From the NCBI GenBank assembly GCA_029204225.1, contig MU836517.1:1-27708 (forward strand): a DNA stretch of 27,708 bases. Reading direction: 5' to 3'. The notes under the pieces are model-generated. The model saw only the letters and a list, made by a program, of their open reading frames with translations. It did no database searches and was not told the DNA's origin. This stretch comes from Diphasiastrum complanatum (taxonomy: Eukaryota > Streptophyta > Lycopodiopsida > Lycopodiales > Lycopodiaceae). Position 1 is the first letter of the stretch. The number at the start of each line of letters is the position of its first letter. Below, piece after piece: positions 9,037-19,640 of the stretch. The translations under genes and the position numbers were made by a program.

Positions 9037-9804
9037 TGTCGTAAATCAGTGGGTATGAGCGGAAGCTGGGAGCGAGCTGGTTGAGTGGATCGGAAGCACA
9101 ACAGACAGCAGCAAAATGTTCAAACTAAATCGATTCAACAAATGCAAGTGAACAATAACAATAGTGAGACAAATAATTGCACTATGATTCATATCAACAA
9201 TGAGTACAATGCTTGAAGTAATTACTTCAGCTGATCGTTGTGTGTGATACCACTGGCAATGGAAATCTGATTGATTACAATTTTTGTAGTAACTAAATAT
9301 CAGAAGAAGTTTTCTGAAGAAGATTCTAGGATTAGATATACAAAAATATCTTCAACTAACTCACATTGAATGCTATTTTACAACCGCCTTGTAATTGTAA
9401 ATTCATGTACAAATGTAGGCGGACTGTCAACGCAAAGTCGTTGGGTCGGATTTCTAACCGACAGTATTGAATTTTCCATAGGGTCGGATTTTATACAAAG
9501 GATCAAAAAATTTACACTGGGTCAAAAAATGTGTATAGGGTCAAAAATATACTGAGGCTTGGATTTTTTCAGAGTCGAAAAAATCAGACCTGCCGATCCG
9601 ATCTGATCCAGAGTCAAAGACGTTCAGATAAATTAGACCCGATCCGATCCGCGATCCAGGGTCAAAAAATCTTTCATTGATGGGATCAATTGACATTGGG
9701 TCGAAAAAATTTAATCTTGAGCCTATTGTTTTTTTGGATTTTTGTAAAGTTTTTCAGGATGCTCATTAGAAAATTGATTTGAGGCTGAGCATCGATTTCC
9801 AACA
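9037..9804 (-). mobile_element. 3' LTR (768 bp) of a minus-strand copia element
   Basis: On the plus strand it runs TGTCGTAAATC...CCAACA, with TG/CA ends. The inner end abuts a polypurine tract on the element's sense strand (9815-9805), as a 3' LTR must. It is homologous to the 5' LTR at 26541-27324: both start TGTCGTAAA, share a long block around 9150-9230 versus 26660-26745 (AACAATAGTGAGACAAA and ATATCAACAATGAGTACAAT in both), and end with TGATGCTCATTA/CTGAGCAT words. The middle (U3) differs: this copy carries an array of GGGTC(A/G)AAAAAT words, the other GCGAAGGT words. Outer flank 9032-9036 is GTCCA. Confidence 0.85.
9441..9710. repeat. Array of GGGTC(A/G)AAAAAT-like words in copia LTR
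   Basis: At least eight copies of a degenerate word: at 9443, 9481, 9501, 9519 (GGGTCAAAAAATG), 9538, 9572, 9611, 9659 and 9698. Spacing is irregular (18-80 bases), so this is a scattered motif array, not a simple satellite. In element orientation the word is CATTTTTTGACCC. Confidence 0.75.
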
Positions 9805-9815
9805 CCCCCTTAATT
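9805..9815 (-). promoter_or_regulatory. Polypurine tract of the minus-strand copia element
   Basis: On the minus strand AAATTAAGGGGG directly precedes the LTR start TGTTGG at 9804. This is where plus-strand DNA synthesis of a copia element is primed, and it fixes both the orientation and the inner edge of the LTR. Confidence 0.8.
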
Positions 9816-10623
9816 TGGATCCTGAAAAGCTTTGATTTTCATATTTAACTTTTCATTAAATATGAGATGATGCTCTTTGGAAAGAGTCTTTGTGAAGTAA
9901 CTAGCTGTCATCAGATCTGTCCTGCAATAAACTAGTGATACCTCCTTACTTTGCACTTTCTCTCTTAGGTAGTGATACCTGATTTCAATATGCTTACTTC
10001 GAAAATGAAATCTCGGATTTAGAGAGAGTGCTATGGTGATTTGATTGTCACAGACATTAAATGTGACTGTGCAAGGTCGATTTTTGCTAGTAGGTGCCTC
10101 AGTCAAATTGCCTCCTTTGTAGCATTTGTGACAGCAATGTATTCTGATTCGGTTGATGATATGCCATTGAGGTCTGCTTTCGGCTATTCCAAGAGATTGG
10201 GTCTTGATGGTATAAAAATACAAATCTAGAAGTCGACCTTCTGGTATCAATTACCCTTGCCCAATCTGCATCTGTGTATCCTTCAAGTCTGTTGGTAGGT
10301 TGGCTGCCTCTATAATAGATGCTAAGATGTTTGGTGGCTTGGATGTACTTCATGACCTTTTTGAGTGCTTTCCAATGGGCTAGCCCTGGATTAGATAGGA
10401 ATTGGCTGAGTGAACTAATTAAATATGCAATGTCGGGTCGAGTGCAGATCATTGCATACATAAGTGAGCCGATGATGGACTGAGATGGATGTTTCCTCAT
10501 TTCCTCTTTCTCTTCCTCGGTTTGAGGAGATTGTTCCTTTGACAACTTCAGTCCAGGGTCGAGTGGAAAGTAACTTGGTTTGCAGTTGGCCATTCCATAC
10601 TGTTGGTTGTTCGCATTTCTCAA
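9816..10623 (-). pseudogene. pol: Copia RT C-terminus and RNase H, 5'-truncated
   Basis: Last third of a copia pol on the minus strand. In order: KPSYFPLDPGLKLSKEQSPQ and IIGSLMYAMICTRPDIAYLI (10460-10410), LAHWKALKKVMKYIQATKH, then the RNase H domain with YTDADWARVIDTRRSTSRF (10280-10225), the STESEY motif in a second frame near 10155-10140, and FHFRSKHIEIRYHYLRE (about 9990-9950). At least two frameshifts split the RNase H. The catalytic part of the RT (with the YADD box) is missing: recognisable coding starts abruptly at about 10623, where LTR-like sequence of another element begins. Downstream are the polypurine tract and the 3' LTR in the expected order. Confidence 0.9.
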
Positions 10624-10626
10624 CTC

Positions 10627-10745
10627 TGGCTATGGGCTCCAACTAACGAGTGCTATGGCGGACTCCCAAATAGAACACGTTATGGCTCCGACTAGGCATT
10701 GTGGCTTTTCCAACCAATGGCTATGGCTTCCAACTGACCGAGAGG
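10627..10745. repeat. Three degenerate copies of GGCTATGG-CTCCAACT
   Basis: Related words occur near 10628 (GGCTATGGGCTCCAACTAAC), 10679 (GTTATGGCTCCGACT) and 10722 (GGCTATGGCTTCCAACTGAC). They cluster at the outer edge of the putative LTR, next to the break in copia pol. Confidence 0.6.
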
Positions 10746-11292
10746 TTGAAGGATGAGAAGATCTACAGTGAGTGGGTGAGTATTTCGGGCAAGATCCACT
10801 CTTCTCTCGTTTCTCTACTTAGGAACTGACTCAAATGACGGCCTAACCTAATTCAATGACAGCTTAACCTAAAATCTCCTCCTCTAAGGCTTACTCTACT
10901 AGAGAATGGAGGGCCTAGATTAACTTAACCTGTTGCCAGATGAATAATATACAATACAATGTGAAGTAACACAGTACATGAAACCACACAAGGGAGAACA
11001 CTCAGAGAGCAAGATAAGCATGTATTGCAAATGAGATTCTTCTTCAAAATGGACTCTTCCACTCCTATATATACTTGGAGTGGTGGTCACTTACAAAAAG
11101 GCACTATGGGACAAATAGACCACATAGGCTTAACTTGGTACCATGGGACAAACCCCAAATGGACCATAAACAACTGAACAAACTTAAGCCATAAACAAAC
11201 GAACTAACCTAAGTTGAACTCATTCAGACTAGTTTAAGTTCCAATCTTCTAGACTTAGGCCTAGAACTAAACAACTTTAGGCTGTTACAACA
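10627..11292 (-). mobile_element. Putative LTR (about 666 bp), minus orientation favoured
   Basis: The plus strand runs TGGCTATGG...GTTACAACA, with TG/CA ends, and starts exactly where the copia pol breaks off. In minus orientation it begins TGTTGTAACAGCC, has a TATATATA at 11073-11066 about 220 bp in, followed by a leader-like stretch with TCTTGCTCTCTGAG, which is how plant LTRs are organised. Against this, on the plus strand TGGCGC follows the ACAACA end directly, as a gypsy-type primer site would in the opposite orientation, and no polypurine tract precedes the minus-strand start. No second copy or matching target-site duplication was found. The TATA lies in the loop of a 7-bp inverted repeat (CCACTCC/GGAGTGG, 11059-11083). 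Confidence 0.4.
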
Positions 11293-11379
11293 TGGCGCAA
11301 AGGCCTAAACTTGACTGATCCAGTTCTAGGATTAAGTCTGTATCTTTTTCAAGATGGCTCAAATATTCATAGAATATCA

Positions 11380-13835
11380 GCCTGCATTATCCCCTCTGTC
11401 AAAAAATTGGCGGTCCCATGCCAATTGCCACTGCTTGTTGTCTTGTCTGGTCTTCTCGCAGCTCTGCATTGATGGCGACCCAGATTTTATGAACTTCTCT
11501 ACCAATCTATTCCATTCTCTCGAATCGAATTTTGCCCAAAAATGGTTGTGGCCAATAGTAATCAAGCATGTTCTGTAGAAATCCATACACGTACCAAGAT
11601 GTCAACGTGAAGTTTGTTGGTGATCGCCGCCCGATAGTAAAGCCTTGCCACGTTGATGTGATCCATGGGTATGCTTACGGGCTTATTTAGATCCAAAACA
11701 ATTGGCGGCAAATCTCTATCCCATAAACAATTTAAGGTAGAAAGGAATGATATTAGGCTGCAATGATCTGCAAAGTACCTAACATGGCGGTCTGGATTTG
11801 TATGATGTCTTCGTTAGAAATAGTTGCAATTGGCTACAAAATTGGCCGCTGGATCATCGATCTGAACTTTTTTAGATAGAATTGGCCAATTCATTTTATT
11901 AGGGACCCTTTCTAGTGCAAAGACTTCTCTGGACACATCTGTCGGCTAGGATTCTTCGGCATAATTCTGTGTCGTACCATTGTAGTTGTGGTAAGTGTGA
12001 GTGGTGGAGGGTTTGGTATGGTTGTAAAAAGTTCACGGGGGAGGGTTGGGTATTTGCGGAGTAGATAAGTAGTGGATGGTGAATGAGGTTCAGTGTCGAG
12101 GTGGTGAGGTGATTGTTCATGTGGTGGGGAGAGGGGTGTGTCATCGACTGAGGGTGATGAGGCTTGATAGGTGGTGTTAGGTTGAGTGGCAGTGGGGTTA
12201 GGCTCTTCAGCTGAGATGCCTTGTTCGTGGTTCATGGTAGTACCCCCTTGTGTGCTTTGAGGTTCCACCATTGCTGAGTGATACCTTGGATTATCCTGTT
12301 GTTGTCTTATGTAGCGCGAAGGTCCAGGATCATCAGTTTCTACATCATGTTGTCTATGGTGCTTGGTGTGTGTTTCTTCATGCTTTGTGTGTAATGTTGG
12401 TAGCTACTGGCGTAATGTATTTAGCTGTCCTTCTAGCTCCTCAATCCGTGTGTTGAGCGCAGTTTGATTTGCTAGAGTGGCCTACTGCAATTGTTGTGCT
12501 TGCGTCTGATTCGCCATCAATACCTGAGCTAACTTCTGATAGGAAGTGAGAGGTATTACGGTGCCTTCTAGAATTGGTGGTGCTTGGAACTGGTTGAAAT
12601 CAATCCGTTGAATATTGCCCATCATGGCGGTCCGTAAGTTCCTATGGCTTTGTCGTTCACATTCTAACTGTGCTAGGATTGTGATGAGATCATGCCTACA
12701 TTGTAAGCGTGCTTGAACGTCCTTGTTATTTTGGTGCAGCTCTTTGAGGTTAGCCATGAGTTTTCTTTCTTTGTTTTTTAATTGAGCGACCTCTTGTTCT
12801 AATTCCGTGGAATAAATCTGCCATCCTTGTACCTTGTTTGTCAGCTGCACGTTTTCCCCTTGCGAGAAGTTGCACCAATTCTGATACTTATTGTTGGAAG
12901 AGTAGAGGTAATGCATGGCATCACTTTGAGCATTGATGGCCCATCGCACATTTTTCGGAAGGTATTGCCACTCCCCAATAGAAGGATACTGCTAAGAGGT
13001 AGGTGCGTAGGATGGTGGGAGATTTTGTTGTACGTTTTGATACAATGTGGTGTACTGTATATGATGGACAGATTGAGCAGACGGAGGGTGTGATGTTTGA
13101 GTGAGGGTGATAGGGATTGGAGATGTGTCGACATTTGTAATTGAAGAAGTGGAAAGTATTGTGGAAGTGGTGGCGGTAGCGATAGTGGTGGGTGTAGGAA
13201 ATGGTGTGGTGGTAGGAGGTGGCGTGTTTAACAGTGAAAGTGAGAATTCTTCAATGTTGAAGGATGCGTCAAAGACATTTGGAAAATGCATCAGAGATTA
13301 CATAAAGGTGGTTGTGACTGGTGTGGTGGAGAGTGGGAGTGTATTTGTGGAGACAATAGGGGGTGTAGTGGTGAGGGTGAGTGTGATGGGTAGTGTGACA
13401 ATGATGGTTGATGTGATGGGAGTTGATGAGATGGTGGTTGGTGGGTCACTTACCAGGAACGACACAGGTGGGACACCAGGCTCCGCCTCTGTCTCCTTTG
13501 CCTCAAAATGTCGCGTCGAATTTGATGTTGCAGTCGATTCTTCTTCAATGGCTTCCATGATTTTCACTGTTGAAGTGTCTTTAGGGATTGGATAAGGTGA
13601 TTGTGCTGTGTCTCCCATTTTGTAAATATTTCCATGCCCTTGGCTGGTGGATTTGCAAAAGTGTTGTTTGCTGCTACTGGATGAGTCTTTACCTAGTGTG
13701 TGGCCCTCTGAATGTTCTTTTGTGTGTTGGCTATGGGCATGCTCTTTTAACCGTTGTGACTCTAACTCTGCTTTCCTACAATAGTATGATAAAATGCAGT
13801 TCGTATGCCTTGTTTAGAGAATGAATTTCACTGCT
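11380..13835 (-). pseudogene. Gag-like gene: Ser/Thr/Pro-rich N-part, coiled coil, conserved C-part
   Basis: A single minus-strand frame stays readable from 13618 (ATG, MGDTAQSPYPIPKD) to 11912, interrupted only by four stops: TAA 13300-13298, TAG 12994-12992, TAG 12484-12482 and TAG 12406-12404. All four are one C-to-T change from a Gln codon. The first ~210 residues are very rich in Thr, Pro and Ser; then comes a predicted coiled coil with heptads such as ELEQEVAQLKNKERKLMANL (about residues 255-320), a second Pro/Ser/His-rich stretch, and, after 11912 with a frameshift near 11580, ordered-looking protein (RHVRYFADHCSLISFLSTL, VARLYYRAAITNKLHVDIL, LDYYWPQPFLGKIRF). Readable frame also extends upstream to about 13825. 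I do not recognise a family; the layout and the adjoining LTR-like sequence suggest a retroelement gag, not a host gene. No pol follows. Confidence 0.6.
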
Positions 13836-15058
13836 TTTTTGACCTACTAATCACTAGCCAAATTCAAGAGAAGTCTTGAAGCCAAGCACCTTACTAGCAT
13901 TAACTTGAAGTCATTATTGAACTGTATTCTATAAACAAGTAAGAAAACTTTTTATATATACACTTTATACTTCGCTGGGATGGAACTGAACAATAATAAA
14001 ATGTCAAGTTTGGAAACGTTTTCCATTTTTGTCATTTATCAAGAGTGTCAACTGGACCCAACCTCTGTGAAACACCAGAGCGGGTCATCCACCATCCGTG
14101 ACCTTGGTTAAAGCATCACACTAGTCACACCCGTCGTTGGTATCATCTAGCGAAATATCTAGACCCGACGGTTGGCAAAAATACCATCGCTTATCAAACA
14201 AAGCGGTGCGTATAACTTGCACCCCACGAGCACTCTATACAGCACGGAAAAATAACTAAAAAGAAAATACCTCACATCCATTTGATGAGCATTGATATTG
14301 CAAGGTCTTTTTTTGTATGGTCTATGATTGTTAATAAAGTATGGACATCGCTATGAAGTTTGCAAGTGTCAACCTCTTACACCCCATATGCCCCACCCAT
14401 TGAGGGTCCCACAACCTCAAAGACACGTACTTACACGCTATGGCCTACAGGCATAGTCCTAAAACTTAAAGGTAGTATCCTAATCTTAAAGGACCAATCC
14501 CTAAGGAGTTAAAGACAAGTTCTTAGGACTCAAAGGATGGTATCCTAAAGACATAAGGATAGTATCTTAAGATATATGAGTAGAATCCTAAACACGTAGG
14601 GTATGGGATTTTAGTGGACTAAGGATGTTCGCGATCACCATGGCCACGATCCGCTAACACCCTCATTATAGGGACAATGCCTTGGAAATGAAGGCAGTAC
14701 TCTGAACCACCAGAGGATGCCCTAAGTCCCATCTCCCAAAGGCCATTTGAAAGTCAAACATACTGTTAGCGAGATCCTAGCACAATTTAGCAATCAGAAG
14801 CTTGTACGAAACCGTGACCCTAAAATGCTAGTGAATCATTGCATCAAAAGTACTAGCACCCCCTCCTTACAATCATACTTCTGAGAGCCTGGAAAACTCT
14901 CATTGGCTTGGGAGCACGGGCTAACAGAGAAAGCCCCCAGGATTGGATGTGGCAAGACCTCCGTTACTCACGTAGGGCATAACCACCATCAGTATTGGTG
15001 CCCCTTGATTATTTACTTGTTGGTGGGACCAATCCCCTGCTGAAAATTGCCCTAACAT
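13836..15058 (+). other. Gene-free segment, perhaps 5' LTR of the gag-bearing element
   Basis: No open frame of note. The right end reads CCCTAACA followed by a primer-site-like sequence, so at least the right part could be an LTR in plus orientation. A TATA-like TTTATATATA is at 13951-13960. Around 14450-14610 the word TAGTATCCTAA and variants (AGTATCTTAAG, AGAATCCTAAA, AGTCCTAAAACTTAAAGG) recur with AAAGG, a degenerate local repeat. The left end of any LTR is not clear and no matching copy was found after 19640. Confidence 0.35.
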
Positions 15059-15077
15059 TGGTGCGTCTGCCAAAAGT
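15059..15077 (+). promoter_or_regulatory. Primer-binding-site-like sequence
   Basis: TTGGTGCGTCTGCCAAAAG follows a CTAACA end. Many plant gypsy LTRs are followed by TTGG(C/T)GCCGTCTG-type primer sites; this one would lack one C. It precedes the ATG at 15109 by about 30 bases, the right place for a leader. Confidence 0.4.
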
Positions 15078-15108
15078 AATTTGATAAGGGAGTATTGTTT
15101 GAAAGACG

Positions 15109-17462
15109 ATGGCCTACAATGAAGATGTATTAGAAATTTGTTGGTTGAAAGAGTGTGTTGTCAAGACTGTCAGCCTTGGTATTGAATGTCGAAATGGTTA
15201 ACATCACACAATGATGTGTGCTGATCCCACAAATGAATTGTCAAGGGCATTCTTTGAGTTGGTGACTGAATACCACCTGTGTTAGATGAGCCATTACTAT
15301 GAGGAATTGATAGCGAGGATCATAGATGTGGTATTGATCTAGAACGATTATGGTTGGAATCCTACGGGCCCAACAAATTTATAGGAAATAGCTCCTAACC
15401 ATATGAGGACCCTATGCCTACGATCAATCGACTTCTTCATCTGGCTAGGGGTACTCTTACGTGGATACCTATCTAGGCAAGGCTATTCAACGAACCCTGA
15501 TGAAAAGGTTAAGACTAATTGTCGCGAATTAGTGGAGATGGTCAAACAACATTTGGGAGATATGCATGCAGCATTGTTAGCTTTGACTCTAGATGTGAGA
15601 CGACTTCGGAGTCAACAAGAGTTGATCAATCAACACTATCCCCATCAGTCCATACCATTGTGTCGGTATTGCCAAAAATATCATGCCACTAATGATTGTA
15701 GGAATACAATATGTGGATACTGCGATAGGGTAGGCCATCTAAAAGGAACTTGTTGAATTCAGAAGAAAGATGAGAAGCGTAGGGGGAAACTAGTCCAAAG
15801 AGTTCCGAAGCGATAAACACCCACACGAATTGGTTTGCTAGAGCATAAAGTAGTATATGATTAGAAACAAGACATCTTGAAAGCTACTAGACGGAGCCGT
15901 AAAAGTAGATAGAGATCCAACGATGATCACTTGAACTTACAATTAGACTTGTTGTTCGAAATATACGACAAACAATTATCACATAGGAAGAGCCATGGAT
16001 GAGGGTCTACTATATGAGCATTTTGGATACATAGGTGTAGAAACTGCATACCCAACACCTGGTAGAACAAATTCCACCTACAGGAGTTTCAAATATTGGT
16101 TGTTATTGTAGAGGATAGGGCAATAATCAAAAGGCCACATATGCCAACCGCTGCATGTAGAAATAATTGCAACGGAGAAAATAGTGACGGAAACCCGGCG
16201 CTCGTGGGCCATGAATCTAGAATGCCATGTTATGCTGGGAGAGAAAGGATATTGACTATCCCCTTTAGCCATAACATATATAATCCCCTCCATGATGGGA
16301 TAGACCAATCCACTAGTGTGACTAGTGAGCCATCAACAAATGGGTGGAGTGAACTATCTTTTGACCAACTAAGTACATCACTTTATGTTGACCGAATGTC
16401 CATGAATGATGGAGTCACAAGCCCATATCAACCCATCAGCGATGATGAGAGCTTAGGATCTTCTGACAATATAGTAGAGAAGTACCCACAGGAGGAGTCC
16501 CATGAAACTACTAGCTTGTATTTTGCAGATCTTATGCACGATACTGAGATGCCTCCTCTAGAGTTAGAGGAGCAGAAAATTCTCTATGAGCATGATAGGT
16601 CGATAGAGACACCTGAAGTAATGACCGAAAAAGGGCTTGCTAGTGCCATAGATGCATTCTTAGAGTCTCTTGAACAGAATGAGGGTGAAAGGAAAGATCA
16701 TACATCATCAAAACTAGATGCCATCAAAGAAAAACATGTCATATTAGAGGACCTTTTGATCGAACCTCAGCTAGAGCCACATCTAGTTGAAGGACCGCAA
16801 GTAGATCTAGATGGATTCTCATTCGCCGAACTAGACTTGGCTTTACAAATTTCGATGCAAGAGGCTAGCCTATTGCCTAGAGAACCAAGTCTAGCTACAG
16901 ATAGCAAGAATTTAGAAGGAGATTCACTCCCCTACTCCCAAAAGTCATTGAAACCCAAGAGCAGTCACCACAAGAACGCACAATGCCAAATCTTCTTGAG
17001 GATCAAGAAGATAGTACTATCAATCTGCAAATAGCAATAGCACTCTCACTGCAAGAGTGGAAAACACCTTCAGATATCCACATAGATGACATCCAATCAG
17101 AAATAGAATTAGGAGAGTGATCAACTTGATATGACAATGAAGGTGAGATATCTAATCTAGTTGAGAGTTATAGTGTTGAATCAGAGTGGGAGATCATATT
17201 TGAAGATGGAATTGATTCAGAGCCCAATGAGGTGGCGGGTGATGAAGCAAAAAGTGATGAAGAGATGATGGACAATGACATACTGTCAAAACAGGGACCG
17301 ATGGTAGAAAGTAAAGTTGAGCCAGACATGGGCCTCAAGGATCACACTAACCAAAACACAGAAGAAGAAATTTTAGCTGAAGATGACCATCGAGCTCAAG
17401 CTCGGGAGCTCAAGCTCAACCGATTGTGCAAACACCTAGCCCTCTATCTATTGCACCATTGA
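15109..17462 (+). pseudogene. First ORF of a gag-bearing element: tandem zinc knuckles, acidic region, two UIM-like motifs
   Basis: Read from the ATG at 15109, one frame is recognisable to about 16925 and, after a one-base shift near 16923-16930, to 17462. The 5' part has about ten stops (first TAA at 15199-15201, others TAG/TGA). Two knuckles are adjacent at 15661-15753: CRYCQKYHATNDC (CX2CX3HX4C) and CGYCDRVGHLKGTC (CX2CX4HX4C). A clean stretch of 312 residues from 16096 is strongly acidic (many Glu/Asp, e.g. MPPLELEEQ). It contains ELDLALQISMQE (16828-16863), and the continuing frame contains NLQIAIALSLQE (17022-17057) after EDQED. Both fit the ubiquitin-interacting motif pattern (hydrophobic-xx-Ala-xxx-Ser-xx-Glu). 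It ends just where the capsid-type gag frame (17426) begins, overlapping it by 37 bases. Function is not known; ubiquitin binding is inferred only from the pattern. Confidence 0.65.
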
Positions 17463-18204
17463 CACGAAGAGTCACTCAGCCATTAGTTATCCCTGATGAT
17501 ATCGGAAGGGCACCAAGAATAGTAGACTCCCTACCTCAGTTTCAAGGAGGCACTGATGAAGATGCCCATAGACATATCCAAGAATTTGACACGCTAATGT
17601 TCACCAACACTGTCATAAATCCAATGCATAGAATGATGTTGTTTTCCACGACTCTGGTAGGGGAAGCTAGACGATGGTACTATAATTTACCCAAAGCTTC
17701 CATTACCACCTTGGAGAAACTGTCACAATTGTTTATAGCAGAGTTTGGACTCAAATACAATGCTGATAGCTTGATGTTCGCTTTGACCACGATACAACAA
17801 GAACCAAGAGAATCAGTACACCTATATGTTACAAGACTCAAGGAACTCGTTCACCAATTGAACATAGGGCTAGCAACTGAGGTATCATCTCAATTAGTAC
17901 TTCCATTTTATTGAGGGGCCTACAACCAGCTATCCAGCTAGAAGTATGCCAATCTGGGGCTGCATCATTTGAAGAAGCAGTGTCTAGAGCCAGGACCACA
18001 GAAGAGGCCTTTATTGTTACGAATGAATGCCAAACCATCTTAGCCATGATGAAAACCGTAAATCATACAGTACCATTGAAAGGGGACACCAAGCCAACGT
18101 GGTAAATCACCATTAATAGTCCCACTTTTGTAGGAGGTGCTGCACTTGCACATCCCAAGACCTTTTGCATATATTGTAGGGAGGTGTCCATTCAAAGGAT
18201 GGAT
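17426..18204 (+). pseudogene. gag: Retrotrans_gag-type capsid with C-terminal knuckle
   Basis: Ty3/gypsy-type capsid domain. From about 17480 the frame reads LPQFQGGTDEDAHRHIQEFD, MHRMMLFSTTLVGEARRWYY, LEKLSQLFIAEFG and PRESVHLYVTRLKELVHQLN. The hydrophobic-xGxAxxWYxxL core followed by an F-xxxFG segment is the signature of the Retrotrans_gag family. A stop at 17912-17914 coincides with a one-base shift; the next frame continues LRGLQPAIQLEVCQSG and SFEEAVSRARTTEEAF, the expected C-terminal helices, with one TAA at 18103-18105. The nucleocapsid knuckle (CIYC..., then HSKDGC) at 18166-18203 is split by a one-base loss at about 18182. Same strand as and directly following the acidic ORF. Confidence 0.85.
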
Positions 18205-19580
18205 GTTTGTCGCAAGAGAATGGTTTGAATACTAGAATTCAAAGGCAAGAACCGATAGGCCATGGTGTCATGGATGACGAACTACTTAGAACCTACCAAA
18301 CTTGGAGTCAACCACAGATAGATTGTAGAGTGACCTCTAAGGGTGACGTGACTAGAACGGAAGGAGAGAAGCCCTTGATAAACTTGGCAGAAACACTCAT
18401 AGAGAAGAAACGGCTGAGGGTAATCCAAGATAGGGTATGGACAGACATATCTAATGAAGAGTGTGAGGGAGCAAGTAAGCGACTGGTAGACTCCAAAGAC
18501 ACTGAAACTAGGGACGGATCATCCTCAATAGCAACTGTTGGAATAGAAGAACACATACCCTTGATTGGAAGCCATATAGATGAAGAAACAACCTCCTTAG
18601 AAGTTAGTATGAGGCCATTCCCCTTGGAATCAAGACAAACCAGAGGGATTATACTTCGAAGGAAACCTTTCAAGACCCGATTATTCCTTAGGATTATACA
18701 AACTAGGACTTGGGAATGCAATCTTGCAAAGAAAGTAGCTTTGGGTGACAAGTCCAGATCTGCAAGCATACAAAGCCATGGACATCAGATACCAGGGGTT
18801 GGATTAGATCTGCAAGGTTATGGGCTAGCCAATCATACAAACCTACAGACTAACGAGTTTAATGCAATTCCTCAGGATAGACGAGACAAGACCAATGACA
18901 AAAGACCCCCGCAACACTCAATAGGAGCACTCATCCCTGAGCGGACTAGGGCGAGAGTACTGATGATAACCTAGGGTGTGATTGGCAGATGAGTCTTGGA
19001 AAGTCCACTAAGTCTTGAGGAGCTGATATCGTTTGCATCTGTTGTTAACCCACATGACCAAACTGTACCTCTTGATGAGGACAGTAAAGGCAACTTAGAC
19101 TATGCAAAAGTACAGGAGATGGTATGGACAACCCCTGTAGATTACCCCCCTAAAACTAGATCCATAGGCTGCTGTGTAACGAAGCAAGAAAATGATAAGA
19201 ATCATGAACCCCCACTTGATGCATTTGATCAGGAATCATTTGATATCCAATGCTTATCCGAATATCAAGAAATGACAATAGATGAACACATGGTGGTAAA
19301 CTTTGATAATTTTATCCATGATAGTACTGGAACACCATATGACCCGTTTCTTTGGGACAGATAACTAACCAACTACATCAATAATGAAGAATTTGAGCAT
19401 GAAAAAAATGTGGTGCTAGGATATTTCCTTGAACCAAATGATGACCTAGATTTTTTGGCCACCTATCATATACACGAACAGCCGAATATGCCAAAGAGAA
19501 ATAGGACAAGAAGCACTGAAGTGCAAGTTAGGGTTAAAACGCATGATGAATACCCAGACAATAAGATGGATGCTGAATAG
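18183..19580 (+). pseudogene. Post-gag open region of the same element, no pol signature
   Basis: The frame following the knuckle stays readable for about 460 codons, broken by stops at 18972-18974, soon after near 18990, and at 19362-19364, ending TAG at 19578-19580. It is hydrophilic and acid-rich (FDQESFDIQCLSEYQEMTID, DEHMVVNFDNFIHD) and shows no protease D(T/S)G, no RT and no integrase motif. In an autonomous gypsy element protease and RT should follow gag here; their absence makes this look like a non-autonomous gag-bearing element of the TR-GAG or LARD kind. I do not recognise the domain. Confidence 0.6.
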
Positions 19581-19623
19581 ATGTGGTAAGGTGCCAGCAA
19601 TACACCCTTATCCCTGATTTCAC

Positions 19624-19640
19624 ATGGGGAATTCGAGGGG
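19624..19640 (+). promoter_or_regulatory. Candidate polypurine tract
   Basis: GGGGAATTCGAGGGG followed by TGGTAAG, about 45 bases after the last stop of the gag-bearing element. Its position suits a 3' polypurine tract with an LTR starting at 19641, but no LTR copy was matched. Confidence 0.3.

Noticed and set aside
11281-11310. Plus-strand TGGCGC after ACAACA as a gypsy primer site
   Set aside because: Only six bases fit, and the TATA position, leader-like sequence and neighbouring gag favour the minus orientation; kept as an alternative in the LTR entry.
13101-13595. 164-codon plus-strand frame rich in Val, Gly and Met
   Set aside because: It is the reverse shadow of the Thr/Pro-rich minus-strand gag-like gene; its odd composition follows from antisense reading of ACN/CCN codons.
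18308-18769. 153-codon minus-strand frame
   Set aside because: Antisense shadow of the post-gag open region, without family motifs.
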